Source of the DNA: Corynebacterium doosanense CAU 212 = DSM 45436
Lineage (GTDB): Bacteria; Actinomycetota; Actinomycetes; Mycobacteriales; Mycobacteriaceae
Length of the DNA stretch: 64,000 nucleotides
Reading direction: 5' to 3'
Assembly (NCBI RefSeq): GCF_000767055.1
Contig: NZ_CP006764.1
Coordinates: forward strand, 124,001 to 188,000
Each line of letters opens with the position of its first letter. The first letter of the stretch is position 1. The notes beneath the pieces were generated by a model. That model made no database searches. It was given only the letters and a program-made list of their open reading frames with translations, and was not told the origin of the DNA. The translations under genes were made by a program, and so were the position numbers. Shown here one piece after another: positions 1-7,384 of the stretch.

Positions 1-276
1 GGAGAGGTTGGCGCCGTACTCGATGGACATCGGTGCCCACCATTCCGGCACGTGCGAACCCTCCGCGAGGATCCCGCGGAGCATCTCGCCGGCACGGGGG
101 ATGTCGACGTTGCCCAGCGCGTTGACCTCCCGCAGAACTTCGCGCACACGTGCGTGCATCGCCTCGAGCTCGTCGCTGCCGGGGGTGTACCACTTTCCGG
201 AGCTCATCCGCTCGAACGTGCGGAAGCGCGGATCCCACCTCTCCGGGCTGGTCGGGTCAAACCTAGGATCAGTCAT
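1..276 (-). CDS. Sugar O-acetyltransferase, N-terminal part (cut by window edge)
   Basis: Reading the minus strand from the ATG at 276-274 gives an open frame of 92 codons running off the window. It begins MTDPRFDP and contains the maltose-acetyltransferase (Mac) helical domain, including the SGKWYTPGSDEL segment (family pattern MLxGExYxxxDxEL), then an EWWAPMSIEYGANLS segment that matches the start of the hexapeptide-repeat domain (F.x.D.YG.NI). The family transfers acetyl from acetyl-CoA to sugar hydroxyls in the cytoplasm; the substrate cannot be told. The gene diverges from alkB, and the two starts are only about 30 bp apart, so the promoters must overlap. The left-handed beta-helix lies outside the window. 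Confidence 0.78.
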   Translation of the reverse strand, partial: MTDPRFDPTSPERWDPRFRTFERMSSGKWYTPGSDELEAMHARVREVLREVNALGNVDIPRAGEMLRGILAEGSHVPEWWAPMSIEYGANLS

Positions 277-307
277 GATCCCCATTGAACCCCAGGAGGC
301 CCGCGAC

Positions 308-991
308 GTGCCAACACTCTTTGATTCCCTCGACCGTCCCGCCCGCCGCGTCGGCCCCGGCATCGCACATCTTCCTGGCTGGCTGCGTATCGACGACCAG
401 GCCCACCTCGTCGCCCGGGCCCGCGAGATCGCGGCGGGACTGGCCGGGACCCCGCTGGGGATGACCCGCCCGGTGACCGCCGGAGGACAGATGAGTGTGT
501 ACATGCTTTCGCTGGGGCATCACTGGCGGGCCCGTCCCTACGGCTACGTCTCCGAGGTGGACGGGGTGGCGGTGCCGCCGCTGCCCGGGGAATATACGCA
601 GCTCGCGCGCGCCGCGGTGGCAGCCGCGGCGGGGGTCGCCGAGGAGCTGGAGCCGTGGGCGGGGGAGAGCTACCGCCCGGAGGCGGCGCTGGTGAACTAC
701 TACCGCCCCGACGCATCGATGGGCATGCACGTCGACGCAAACGAATTCTCGACGGCGCCGATCGTCTCGCTGAGCATCGGTGATGAGGCGGTGTTCCGGA
801 TCGGCGGCACGGAGTCACCCAACAAACCGTGGGACGAGGTCACGCTCATGAGCGGCGATCTCATCGTCTTCGGAGGGCCCGCGCGCGGGGCCTACCACGG
901 GGTACCCCGGATTCACCCGCACACGGGACCGGCTGGGACGGGGCTGAAGGAGGGCCGGATCAACATCACGATCCGGCAGGTGGAGCAGTGA
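308..991 (+). CDS. alkB: AlkB-type 2-oxoglutarate/Fe(II) dioxygenase
   Basis: AlkB family enzyme that would repair alkylated bases (1-meA, 3-meC) by oxidative demethylation. The 227 aa product is close to the size of E. coli AlkB. The iron-binding HxD is visible as HVD at about residues 141-143, the distal His at about 197 (GAYHGV), and the 2-oxoglutarate Arg in GRINITIR near 217. The nucleotide-recognition segment NYYRPDASMGMH precedes the HxD. I chose the GTG at 308 because AGGAGG lies 8 nt upstream; an in-frame ATG at 275 would overlap the divergent acetyltransferase start. No adaptive-response partner (Ada) is adjacent. Confidence 0.86.
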   Translation: MPTLFDSLDRPARRVGPGIAHLPGWLRIDDQAHLVARAREIAAGLAGTPLGMTRPVTAGGQMSVYMLSLGHHWRARPYGYVSEVDGVAVPPLPGEYTQLARAAVAAAAGVAEELEPWAGESYRPEAALVNYYRPDASMGMHVDANEFSTAPIVSLSIGDEAVFRIGGTESPNKPWDEVTLMSGDLIVFGGPARGAYHGVPRIHPHTGPAGTGLKEGRINITIRQVEQ

Positions 992-995
992 GAAC

Positions 996-1799
996 CTAGG
1001 CGATGACAACGCCGCGCTCGGCGAACCAGGGCACGGGGTCGATGGCTGCGCCGCCACCGGGATGAAGCTGGAAATGCAGGTGGGAACCGGTGGAGAAACC
1101 TTCGTTGCCCATGCCGGCGATCTGCTGGCCAGCGACGACCTTTTGGCCGACGCTGACGTCGAGTGTGGACATGTGGCCGTAGACAGCAATGGATCCGTCA
1201 TCGTGCTGGATGCGGATCCAATTGCCGTAGCCTTGGGCTGGGCCCGAGTCGATGACGGTGCCGCCCATGGCCGCAAGAATCGGGGTACCGATCGGCCCAG
1301 CAATATCCATGCCTGAATGCATAGAGCCCCAGCGCATGCCGAATCCGGAAGTGAAGACACCCTCGGCGGGCTTGACCACGTTCGCGCCGGTGATGCCGGC
1401 GGTGGTGAGGCCCTGTGCCTGGCCGACGGCCTCGACGGCGGTGGCCTGAGCTGCGGCGGCGGCCTCGGCGGCGCGCTCGTTAGTGGCCTGGACGGCCTTG
1501 TTCAACTGATCGTCGAGGCCGGTAACCGGCTTGTACTCAGCGATGCTGAGCACCTGCGGGGCGGAGGTGCTGGCGGACTCGGGAAGTGCCTCGGCGTCGG
1601 CGGCCAGCGTGTAGTCTGCGGCTGGGGCGGGCTGATCCTGCGCGTCCGCCTGCAGCGCGCCGGCGGCTGCGCCGCCTGCACCGGCCATGGAGATCGTGCC
1701 CGCGGCGGTGGCGGCGAGCGCCACGCGACTCTTGAGGGTCTGCGAGGTGGTGATCTTGCGGTGCCGGCCGACGGACGGACGCGAGGAGTTGCTGCGCAT
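996..1799 (-). CDS. Secreted M23 family metallopeptidase
   Basis: Zinc peptidase predicted to cleave peptidoglycan cross-links outside the membrane. The N-terminus is basic, followed by an Ala/Gly-rich hydrophobic stretch (about residues 25-48) that looks like a signal peptide; an Ala-rich helical region follows (about 95-125). The M23 domain occupies roughly 140-260, with the zinc ligands HSGMD (His161, Asp165) and HLHF near 240, and the GYGNWIRIQH and VYGHM segments typical of the family. It ends 4 bp from alkB, convergently. Like other corynebacterial M23 proteins it probably acts in cell-wall remodelling. Confidence 0.9.
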   Translation of the reverse strand: MRSNSSRPSVGRHRKITTSQTLKSRVALAATAAGTISMAGAGGAAAGALQADAQDQPAPAADYTLAADAEALPESASTSAPQVLSIAEYKPVTGLDDQLNKAVQATNERAAEAAAAAQATAVEAVGQAQGLTTAGITGANVVKPAEGVFTSGFGMRWGSMHSGMDIAGPIGTPILAAMGGTVIDSGPAQGYGNWIRIQHDDGSIAVYGHMSTLDVSVGQKVVAGQQIAGMGNEGFSTGSHLHFQLHPGGGAAIDPVPWFAERGVVIA

Positions 1800-1867
1800 A
1801 GAGGATCTTTCCGTGAAGTGCGTCCGTCGCGGAAGAGACGGGCGGGGGTTCTAGTCGAGACTCAATT

Positions 1868-1883
1868 GTAACGGTTTCGTTAC
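1868..1883. promoter_or_regulatory. Inverted repeat upstream of the M23 peptidase gene
   Basis: GTAACG-GTTT-CGTTAC, a perfect 6-bp inverted repeat about 70 bp upstream of the M23 start codon, in the 1800-2100 gap between divergent genes. It could be an operator or a leader hairpin. I see no recognisable riboswitch in the gap; the rest of it must hold both divergent promoters. Confidence 0.4.
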
Positions 1884-2100
1884 TTGGCTCCGTCGAGGAT
1901 AACGATTCGGACTCGGGAGCGCAACACGTTCCCCGGGCAAAGTTCTCAAAAAGATCACATCTAGCGTTTTCCCAGCTGGCACGCCGTTTCCGACCAGGGT
2001 GGTGCCAAGATATAGAGATAATCCGCGGCCGCGATGACGATCCGGTGGGCCATTTGTGTGATGAGTGGGGCTGGCGTGAGAGGAGTGACGAGAGCGTGCG

Positions 2101-2838
2101 ATGATGATCACCATGACTGACTCCAGTGTTTCCCGCGTCGCAGTAGTCACCGGCGGATCCGCCGGCATCGGGGCCGCCGCCGCCGAGGCGCTCGCCCACG
2201 ACGGCTGGCACGTCGTCGTCGCCGCCCGTCGGCTGGACAAACTCACGGCCGTGGCCGAGCGGATCGGCGGCACGGCGGTGGAACTGGACGTGACGGACCA
2301 GGCGAGCGTCGATAGTTTCGCCGCTGGCCTGGACCGGGTGGACCTGCTGGTCAACAACGCCGGCGGCGCCCGGGGGCTCGAGCCGCTGGCGGAGGCCGAC
2401 CTGGAGAAGTGGCAGTGGATGTACGACACCAACGTCCTCGGCACGGTGCGTGTGACCCGGGCGCTGCTGCCCAGGCTGCGGGAATCGGGGGAGGGACTGA
2501 TCATCAACATCGGCTCCAAGGCGGCGCTGGACCCCTACCTCGGCGGCTCCGGCTACAACGCCGCCAAGTTCGGCCTCAAGGCGCTCACGCGGGTGACCCG
2601 CCTGGAGGAGATCGACGCCGCTGCCGGCGTGCGGGTCACGGAGATCGACCCCGGCCGGGTGGCCACCGACTTCTCCCTCATGCGTTTCGACGGCGACGAA
2701 GCCCGCGCCCGGGCCGTCTACGAGGGCAAGGAGAACCTCGTCGCCGAGGACATCGCCGAGGCTATCCGCTGGGTCGCGTCCCTCCCGCCGCGGGTCAACA
2801 TCGACTCGATGAACATCATGCCGAGGGACCAGGGCTAG
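2101..2838 (+). CDS. Short-chain dehydrogenase/reductase (SDR)
   Basis: Classical SDR of about 245 aa, a cytoplasmic NAD(P)-dependent oxidoreductase. The cofactor motif TGGSAGIG lies near the N-terminus, NNAG at about residue 84, the catalytic Ser in NIGSKAAL, and the YNAAK active-site Tyr-Lys pair at about 151-155. The post-catalytic segment with DPGRVATDFS resembles YdfG-type (3-hydroxy acid/serine) dehydrogenases, but substrate cannot be fixed. Two starts are possible, 2101 and 2113; AGGAG at 2081-2085 is rather far from both. It reads towards the S4 gene 31 bp downstream. Confidence 0.86.
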   Translation: MMITMTDSSVSRVAVVTGGSAGIGAAAAEALAHDGWHVVVAARRLDKLTAVAERIGGTAVELDVTDQASVDSFAAGLDRVDLLVNNAGGARGLEPLAEADLEKWQWMYDTNVLGTVRVTRALLPRLRESGEGLIINIGSKAALDPYLGGSGYNAAKFGLKALTRVTRLEEIDAAAGVRVTEIDPGRVATDFSLMRFDGDEARARAVYEGKENLVAEDIAEAIRWVASLPPRVNIDSMNIMPRDQG

Positions 2839-2869
2839 CTCTTCTCCGCAGCCGGTTAGACTCGCGGCC

Positions 2870-3160
2870 ATGACGGAACATGTCGCAGTCAGCGGAGAGA
2901 GCATCAAACTCGGGCAGTTCATCAAGCTCGCCAACCTCGTGGAATCGGGAGGGCAGGCCAAGGAACTCATCACCGACGGCGCCGTGACGGTCGACGGCGA
3001 GGTGGAGACCCGCCGCGGCCGCACCCTGCGCGGCGGCGAGGAGATCCGCGTCGGTGACGCCAGCGCCATCGTCGGCACCGAGGCCGAGGGTGACGACGAC
3101 TACTTCGACGAGGCCACCGCCGACGACGACTTCGACCCCGAAAAGTGGAGGAACCTCTAA
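2870..3160 (+). CDS. S4-domain RNA-binding protein (YbcJ-like)
   Basis: A 96 aa protein made almost entirely of an S4 fold: IKLGQFIKLANLVESGGQAK, then a VTVDGEVETRRGRTL strand-loop typical of YbcJ/YaaA-type S4 proteins, followed by an acidic tail (about residues 65-96). It probably binds structured RNA, perhaps rRNA, in the cytoplasm. It starts a closely packed group (S4, VOC, MGMT-like, two SMR genes); the next gene begins 3 bp after its stop, so co-translation is likely. Confidence 0.84.
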   Translation: MTEHVAVSGESIKLGQFIKLANLVESGGQAKELITDGAVTVDGEVETRRGRTLRGGEEIRVGDASAIVGTEAEGDDDYFDEATADDDFDPEKWRNL

Positions 3161-3163
3161 ACC

Positions 3164-3970
3164 ATGCCCGCATTTCAGGCCCAGGGCGGCATGCCCTACT
3201 GGATCGACCTGCGCACCTCCGACCCGCGCAAGTCCAGTTACTTCTACTCCAAGCTCCTCGGCTGGGAGATCGCCGCCGAACGCGAGGACTCCCCCTACCT
3301 CATCGCCCGCATGGGCGGCCTGCCCGTCGCCGGCTTCCTGCCCAACGATGGCGCGACGCCCGACTCGTGGGTGACCTACTTCCTCGCCGATGACATCGAG
3401 CAGGCCGGGCGCGACATCGCCACCGCCGGCGGCCGGGTGCTCGCCGACCCCACCGACGCCCAGCTGGGGCTCATGAGCGTCGCCGCCGACGCCGCGGGTG
3501 GGCTCTTCGGCCTCATCGAGCCCGCCGGGGAGGACGCCTTCGTCGCCGCCGGCGAACCCGGCACCGTGGTGTGGCACGACTACTCCGCCACCAGCAAATT
3601 CGACGAGGTCATGGACTTCTACCACGCACTCTTCGGCTGGAACATGGTCACCGTCGAGCACGAGGACTACGGCTACACCACCGTCCTCGCGGACGGCGCG
3701 GCCTTCGCCGGCATCCGCAACGCCGCCGACGCCTTCCCGCCCGAGGTGCCCAGCTTCTGGCAGTCCTTCCTCGGCGTCGCCGACGTGGATGACGCCTGCC
3801 GACGCGTTGACGAGCTCGGCGGCGAAGTCATCCGCGCCCCCTTCGAGTCGGAGTTCGGCCGCCTGGCCATCGTCGCCGACTCCACCGGCGCCACGGTGAC
3901 GCTGTGCGCGGTGGATGAACCCGTCTTCGAGGACGAACTGCGCGAGTCGGACGACCTCTTCGACCTGTGA
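3164..3970 (+). CDS. Two-domain VOC (glyoxalase-like) protein
   Basis: 268 aa with two tandem vicinal-oxygen-chelate domains. Domain 1 is about residues 1-125 (YWIDLRTSDPRKSSYFYSKLLGW opening, split here into its two strands and helix) and domain 2 about 130-258 (WHDYSATSKFDEVMDFYHALFGW). Both start with the family beta-alpha pattern that ends in LGW/FGW. Tandem VOC proteins of this type are common in actinobacteria and often lack an assigned substrate. The gene overlaps the next one by 4 bp (GTGA), supporting one transcription unit. Confidence 0.88.
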   Translation: MPAFQAQGGMPYWIDLRTSDPRKSSYFYSKLLGWEIAAEREDSPYLIARMGGLPVAGFLPNDGATPDSWVTYFLADDIEQAGRDIATAGGRVLADPTDAQLGLMSVAADAAGGLFGLIEPAGEDAFVAAGEPGTVVWHDYSATSKFDEVMDFYHALFGWNMVTVEHEDYGYTTVLADGAAFAGIRNAADAFPPEVPSFWQSFLGVADVDDACRRVDELGGEVIRAPFESEFGRLAIVADSTGATVTLCAVDEPVFEDELRESDDLFDL

Positions 3971-4257
3971 TCGACCTGCCCGATGTGGCCGAACGCGTGC
4001 TCACGGCCGTCGACAAGCTCTCCGGCGCGGAGGTGACCACCTACGGCGACCTCGCCGCCGTGGTGGGCACCGGGCCGCGGCAGGTGGGTGGGATCCTGCG
4101 CGAGTACGGCGCGCTCACCGAATGGTGGCGGGTGGTACGTAGCGACGGCCGTGGCCACGACGCCGCCCGGGCCAGCGAGTTCTGGGACGCGGCGGGGATC
4201 GGGCACCGGGACGGCCGGGTAGATCTGAAAACACACCGAGTGGAATGGGGAGAATGA
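3967..4257 (+). CDS. MGMT/alkyltransferase-like DNA-binding protein
   Basis: A 96 aa protein resembling the DNA-binding domain of O6-alkylguanine alkyltransferases and the alkyltransferase-like (ATL) proteins: VTTYGDLAAVVGTGPRQVGGILRE matches the helix-turn-helix with its Arg finger, and TEWWRVVRSDGR sits where the PCHRV active site would be. The acceptor Cys is absent, so it cannot be a classical suicide transferase; ATL proteins flag lesions for nucleotide excision repair. It starts with GTG overlapping the VOC stop and overlaps the SMR start. Confidence 0.66.
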   Translation: MIDLPDVAERVLTAVDKLSGAEVTTYGDLAAVVGTGPRQVGGILREYGALTEWWRVVRSDGRGHDAARASEFWDAAGIGHRDGRVDLKTHRVEWGE

Positions 4258-4586
4258 ATCATCCGGCGACCTGGCTGGGCGCGGCGATCATCGCGGAGAT
4301 CGTGGCCACGCTCTCGTTGAAGGCCGCGCTGAACATCCCGTGGCTGTACGCCGTCGTGTTGATCGGGTACGTCGCCGCGTTCACCTGCCTCGACCGGGTG
4401 CTGCGCCTGGGCATGCCCATCGGGGTGGCCTACGGCATCTGGGGCGCGGTCGGCGTCGCGGCCACCGCGCTGCTCGCGCCCGTGCTGTTCGGCGAGCCGC
4501 TCAGCGGGCTCATGCTCGCGGGCATCGCCATCATCGTCGCCGGGGTGCTGTGCATCGAGCTCGGCGGGCGGGAGAAGAAACGATGA
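4254..4586 (+). CDS. Small multidrug resistance (SMR) subunit 1
   Basis: About 110 aa with four predicted membrane helices. The essential membrane-embedded Glu is in TM1 (IIAEIVATLSLKAA), and TM3 carries GVAYGIWGAVGVAATALL, a hallmark of the EmrE/QacE family. The ATG at 4254 overlaps the preceding stop (ATGA); an in-frame ATG at 4245 is possible. The next gene encodes a second SMR protein overlapping by 4 bp, so the pair probably assembles as a heterodimeric proton-coupled exporter, as EbrAB and YkkCD do. Substrates are unknown. Confidence 0.86.
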   Translation: MNHPATWLGAAIIAEIVATLSLKAALNIPWLYAVVLIGYVAAFTCLDRVLRLGMPIGVAYGIWGAVGVAATALLAPVLFGEPLSGLMLAGIAIIVAGVLCIELGGREKKR

Positions 4587-4894
4587 GCTGGCTCTTTCTC
4601 GCCCTGGCCATAGCGTTTGAGGTGTCCGCGACGATGAGTCTGCGCATGGCGGCGGCCGGACGTCGTTGGCTGTACTTGCTCGTCGCCGCCGGATACGTCA
4701 CCTCCTACGTGTTCCTCTCACTCACCCTGACCGCGGGCATGGCGCTCGGCGTGGCCTACGGCATCTGGACCGCCACCGGCGTCGCCCTCACCGCGATCCT
4801 GGGCCGGGTGTTCTTCGGGGAGAAGTTCACCTGGGTGATGTCGGTGGGCGTGGTGCTCATCATGATCGGCGTGATCATGGTGGAGACGGGGTAA
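4583..4894 (+). CDS. Small multidrug resistance (SMR) subunit 2
   Basis: 103 aa, four membrane helices, with the TM1 Glu in LAIAFEVSATMSLRMAA and the TM3 motif GVAYGIWTATGVALTAILG. It starts with an ATG overlapping the stop of SMR subunit 1. Paired SMR genes of this layout usually form obligate heterodimers in which the two chains insert with opposite topology. The gene ends the translationally coupled series that began with the S4 gene. Confidence 0.86.
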   Translation: MSWLFLALAIAFEVSATMSLRMAAAGRRWLYLLVAAGYVTSYVFLSLTLTAGMALGVAYGIWTATGVALTAILGRVFFGEKFTWVMSVGVVLIMIGVIMVETG

Positions 4895-4916
4895 CGCCTG
4901 GGTGCTGGCCGCGATA

Positions 4917-4937
4917 GTAGGGGCAGGTAACCCCTAC
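4917..4937. promoter_or_regulatory. 7-bp inverted repeat before the small secreted protein gene
   Basis: GTAGGGG (4917-4923) and CCCCTAC (4931-4937) form a perfect inverted repeat with a 7-nt loop, just upstream of the AGGAG ribosome-binding site of the next gene. It could be an operator or a leader hairpin. Confidence 0.4.
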
Positions 4938-4952
4938 TTTCCAGGAGAAAAC

Positions 4953-5237
4953 ATGAAACGCACCGTTGCCCTCGGACTCCTCACCGCCGCCACCATCAGC
5001 CTCGCCACTCCCGCCACCTCCGTCGCCCAGGAACAGGCTGCACCCGGAGCGAGCTCGCAGGCGTGGGTGGACAACTCCTCCGTGTGGGGTGATGCCGGAT
5101 TCTGGCTGTACAACCCCGCGATCGCCCTGATCACCCCCCTCATCGCGCCGTTCCTCTCTCTGTTCCTCTCCACCAGCAATGACCGGCTGGGTGCGTTCTG
5201 GGGCTCCAGCGACATCCCGTTCCTCGGCCGCTCCTAG
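4953..5237 (+). CDS. Small secreted hypothetical protein
   Basis: 94 aa, start ATG at 4953 with AGGAG 5 nt upstream. Residues 1-25 form a clear Sec signal peptide (MKRTVALGLLTAATISLATPA) with likely cleavage after TSVAQ or SVA. The mature part is about 70 aa, contains a hydrophobic segment (about 53-72) and no cysteine. I do not recognise a family. Small exported proteins of this style are common in Corynebacterium envelopes. Confidence 0.68.
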   Translation: MKRTVALGLLTAATISLATPATSVAQEQAAPGASSQAWVDNSSVWGDAGFWLYNPAIALITPLIAPFLSLFLSTSNDRLGAFWGSSDIPFLGRS

Positions 5238-5261
5238 TCTCCGCGGCGTACGCTCGCCGCC

Positions 5262-6308
5262 ATGACCACCTCCACCCGCGCCATCGGTGCCCACGGTCCC
5301 GGACGTCCCCTCGAACCGCTGGAAATCACGCGTCGAGAGCTGCGTAACGACGACATCCAGATCGCCATCCAGTTCGCCGGAGTCTGCCACTCCGACATCC
5401 ACACCATGAACGGCGACTGGGGCGAGCGGCAGTGGCCGCTGGCCCCGGGGCATGAGATCGTCGGCATCGTGTCCGCGGTCGGTTCGTCGGTGACGGCCTT
5501 CACCGTCGGAGACCGGGTGGGTGTCGGCTGTTTCGTCAACTCCTGCGGCGAGTGTGATCCCTGCAGCCAGGGGGAGATCTCCTACTGCGAGCGCGGTGCC
5601 GTGGGAACCTACGGCGACGTCGACCGGTTCTCCGACGGCGAATACACGCAGGGCGGCTACTCCAGGTCCATCGTCGTGCGGGAATCGTTCGTGCTGCGGA
5701 TCCCCGACGGCCTCGACCCCGCAGGCGCGGCACCGCTGCTCTGCGCGGGCATCACCACCTACTCGCCGCTCAGGCACTGGAACGTTGGCCCCGGCTCGCG
5801 CGTCGCGGTCGTCGGCATGGGCGGCCTCGGCCACGTCGGCGTGAAGATCGCCCTGGCCATGGGTGCGGAGGTCACCGTCTTTTCCCACTCCGACCGCAAG
5901 CGCGACGACGCCCTCGCCTACGGAGCCAAGGATCTCATCGCCACCCGCGACGGGCTGCCCAGGGAACTGCGCAAGCACTTCGACTTCATCCTCAACACGG
6001 TCTCCGCGGACATCGACATCAACGCCTACCTCGGCCTTCTACGTTTCGACGGCACCCTCGTCCAGCTCGGCCTCCCCGGCGAACCCATGAAGATCCGCGC
6101 CGGATCGGTGGTCAACCGGCGGGGCTCCCTGGCCGGATCACTGGTCGGCGGCATCCGCGAAACCCAGGAGATGCTCGACTTCTGCGGCGAGCACGGCATC
6201 ACCGCCGACATCGAACTCATCTCGGCCGACCGGATCAACGAGGCCTACGAGCGCACCGTCGCCGCCGACGTCAGGTACCGCTTCGTCATCGACGCAAGCA
6301 CTATCTGA
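5262..6308 (+). CDS. Zinc-dependent alcohol dehydrogenase (cinnamyl-ADH type)
   Basis: 348 aa medium-chain dehydrogenase. Catalytic zinc ligands lie in GVCHSDIH (Cys near 44) and the GHEIVG motif (near 66). The structural zinc site has its four cysteines in CGECDPCSQGEISYC (about 94-108). The Rossmann motif is GMGGLGHVGVKIA, followed by a Ser-rich FSHSDRKRDDA segment usual for NADP-preferring YahK/cinnamyl-type enzymes that reduce aldehydes. The gene stands alone, in the cytoplasmic redox class. Start ATG 5262 fits the family N-terminus. Confidence 0.9.
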   Translation: MTTSTRAIGAHGPGRPLEPLEITRRELRNDDIQIAIQFAGVCHSDIHTMNGDWGERQWPLAPGHEIVGIVSAVGSSVTAFTVGDRVGVGCFVNSCGECDPCSQGEISYCERGAVGTYGDVDRFSDGEYTQGGYSRSIVVRESFVLRIPDGLDPAGAAPLLCAGITTYSPLRHWNVGPGSRVAVVGMGGLGHVGVKIALAMGAEVTVFSHSDRKRDDALAYGAKDLIATRDGLPRELRKHFDFILNTVSADIDINAYLGLLRFDGTLVQLGLPGEPMKIRAGSVVNRRGSLAGSLVGGIRETQEMLDFCGEHGITADIELISADRINEAYERTVAADVRYRFVIDASTI

Positions 6309-6645
6309 GTTTGGTTCCGCGGGCTTTGCGACGCTTGTCCAGCCATGAGCGCTGGTCAGGCCGTCCGGGAGTATGCGGCTGCATACTCCTGGGTTGTCGG
6401 GGCGCTCGTTTGTTCACTATGCCGTGGCCATAGTCCTGCGCCGCAGCGTGGAGGGCTGTCGATTATGCGGCTGCATACTCGCAGACCACTGCAGGGCGCG
6501 CGTCCGTACGCCTTATGAGGCGAAGACTTTCAGAAGGGCGTGCCTCAAGAATCCGACCATATATTCCGCAAATCGGTCACTTTTAGGGGTATTGCATAAC
6601 CCGGACAATGACAGTTCGTTGGCACTTCTGCTTATACTCCGGAGA
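6309..6645. repeat. Gap holding a repeated palindromic motif
   Basis: No convincing gene. At 6369-6388 a perfect inverted repeat GAGTATGC-GGCT-GCATACTC occurs, and 17 bases of it (6372-6388) recur exactly at 6464-6480. Repetition of a palindrome about 90 bp apart suggests paired operator sites or remnants of a mobile-element end. A short basic minus-strand frame (about 6306-6420, ending RRKARGTKLR) may be a gene remnant, but support is weak. Confidence 0.4.
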
Positions 6646-7036
6646 ATGAAAAAGATTCTCGCTATTGCGGCGGCCCTCGCCGTTTTCGTCGGACTCGCCG
6701 CCGCCCCGGCCGCCTCAGCGCAGGATCTTGGTGCGGTTCCGGGCCGGACGCAGGTGGCCATCCAGTACACCGACGGAACCAGGGCCGGCACCGCCAACGC
6801 CCATGAGTCCCGTCCGGCACTGTCGCTGTCGAAGCTCTACCTCGGCTACTGGGTGCTGAAGTATGGCGCCCCGGAGGACAAGGCGCAGGTCTTCGAGATG
6901 ATCCGCGTCAGCCACGACGGCATCGCCTCGAACCTCGACGCCCGGTACCCCCAGGCCATCCCGGCGATCATTCGCGACTACCAGCTGGGGGACACCCGGT
7001 ACGGGGCCGTCCCCTGTTTGGTGGACACGCTGACCC
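6646..7036 (+). pseudogene. Secreted SxxK serine-hydrolase-like protein, 3' end lost to IS3
   Basis: Start ATG 6646 with GGAG just upstream. The first 25 residues are a signal peptide ending in ASA. The mature part has SLSK inside ALSLSKLYLGYWVLKYG and SHDGIASN further on, which recall the SxxK and SxN elements of class A beta-lactamase-fold serine hydrolases found in corynebacteria. The frame is cut at about residue 130 by the IS3 end and then runs into IS sequence, so the C-terminal half (with the KTG-like motif) is missing. A -10-like TATACT lies upstream at about 6633. Confidence 0.58.
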
Positions 7037-7072
7037 TGGCCCAGAATGGGCCGGAGAATGCGAGAGACCACC

Positions 7073-7384
7073 ATGCCGAAGAACACCTACACCGATGAGT
7101 TCAAAGCCGACGCGGTCCGGCTCTACGAGGACACCAAGGGCGCTTCTTTTTCCTCAATCGCCGTGGACCTCGGCATCAGCCGGGCGACGTTGAAGAACTG
7201 GGTCTACGCCGCCCGCAGGGCCCGCGGCGTCCCGCCCAGCCGCACCGCCGAGGACCCCACCGACGAGCTGCTGCGCCTGCGCAAAGAAGTCCAGCACCTG
7301 CGCTCGGAGACCCAGAAGCTTTCCACCGAGCGCGATATCCTGCGCAAGGCCGCGAAGTATTTCGCGGGAGAGACGACCTGGTGA
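7073..7384 (+). CDS. IS3 transposase subunit OrfA
   Basis: 103 aa from the ATG at 7073 (MPKNTYTDEFKADAVRLYED). It has the IS3 OrfA helix-turn-helix (SSIAVDLGISRATLKNWV) and a leucine-zipper-like C-terminus (ELLRLRKEVQHLRSETQKL). It binds the IS ends and works with OrfB. Its TGA overlaps the GTG of OrfB (GTGA), so OrfB is made by coupling or by frameshifting into an OrfAB fusion, as is known for the family. Confidence 0.88.
   Translation: MPKNTYTDEFKADAVRLYEDTKGASFSSIAVDLGISRATLKNWVYAARRARGVPPSRTAEDPTDELLRLRKEVQHLRSETQKLSTERDILRKAAKYFAGETTW

Noticed and set aside
1800-2100. Riboswitch in front of the M23 peptidase gene (c-di-AMP type occurs before some cell-wall hydrolases)
   Set aside because: I could not find the conserved elements, and the space downstream of the likely promoter is too short.
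1537-3078. Long minus-strand frame (513 codons) across the SDR gene
   Set aside because: It overlaps three recognised genes; the composition is that of an antisense shadow.
4875-5978. 367-codon minus-strand frame opposite the alcohol dehydrogenase
   Set aside because: The plus-strand dehydrogenase has complete zinc and cofactor motifs; this frame has none.
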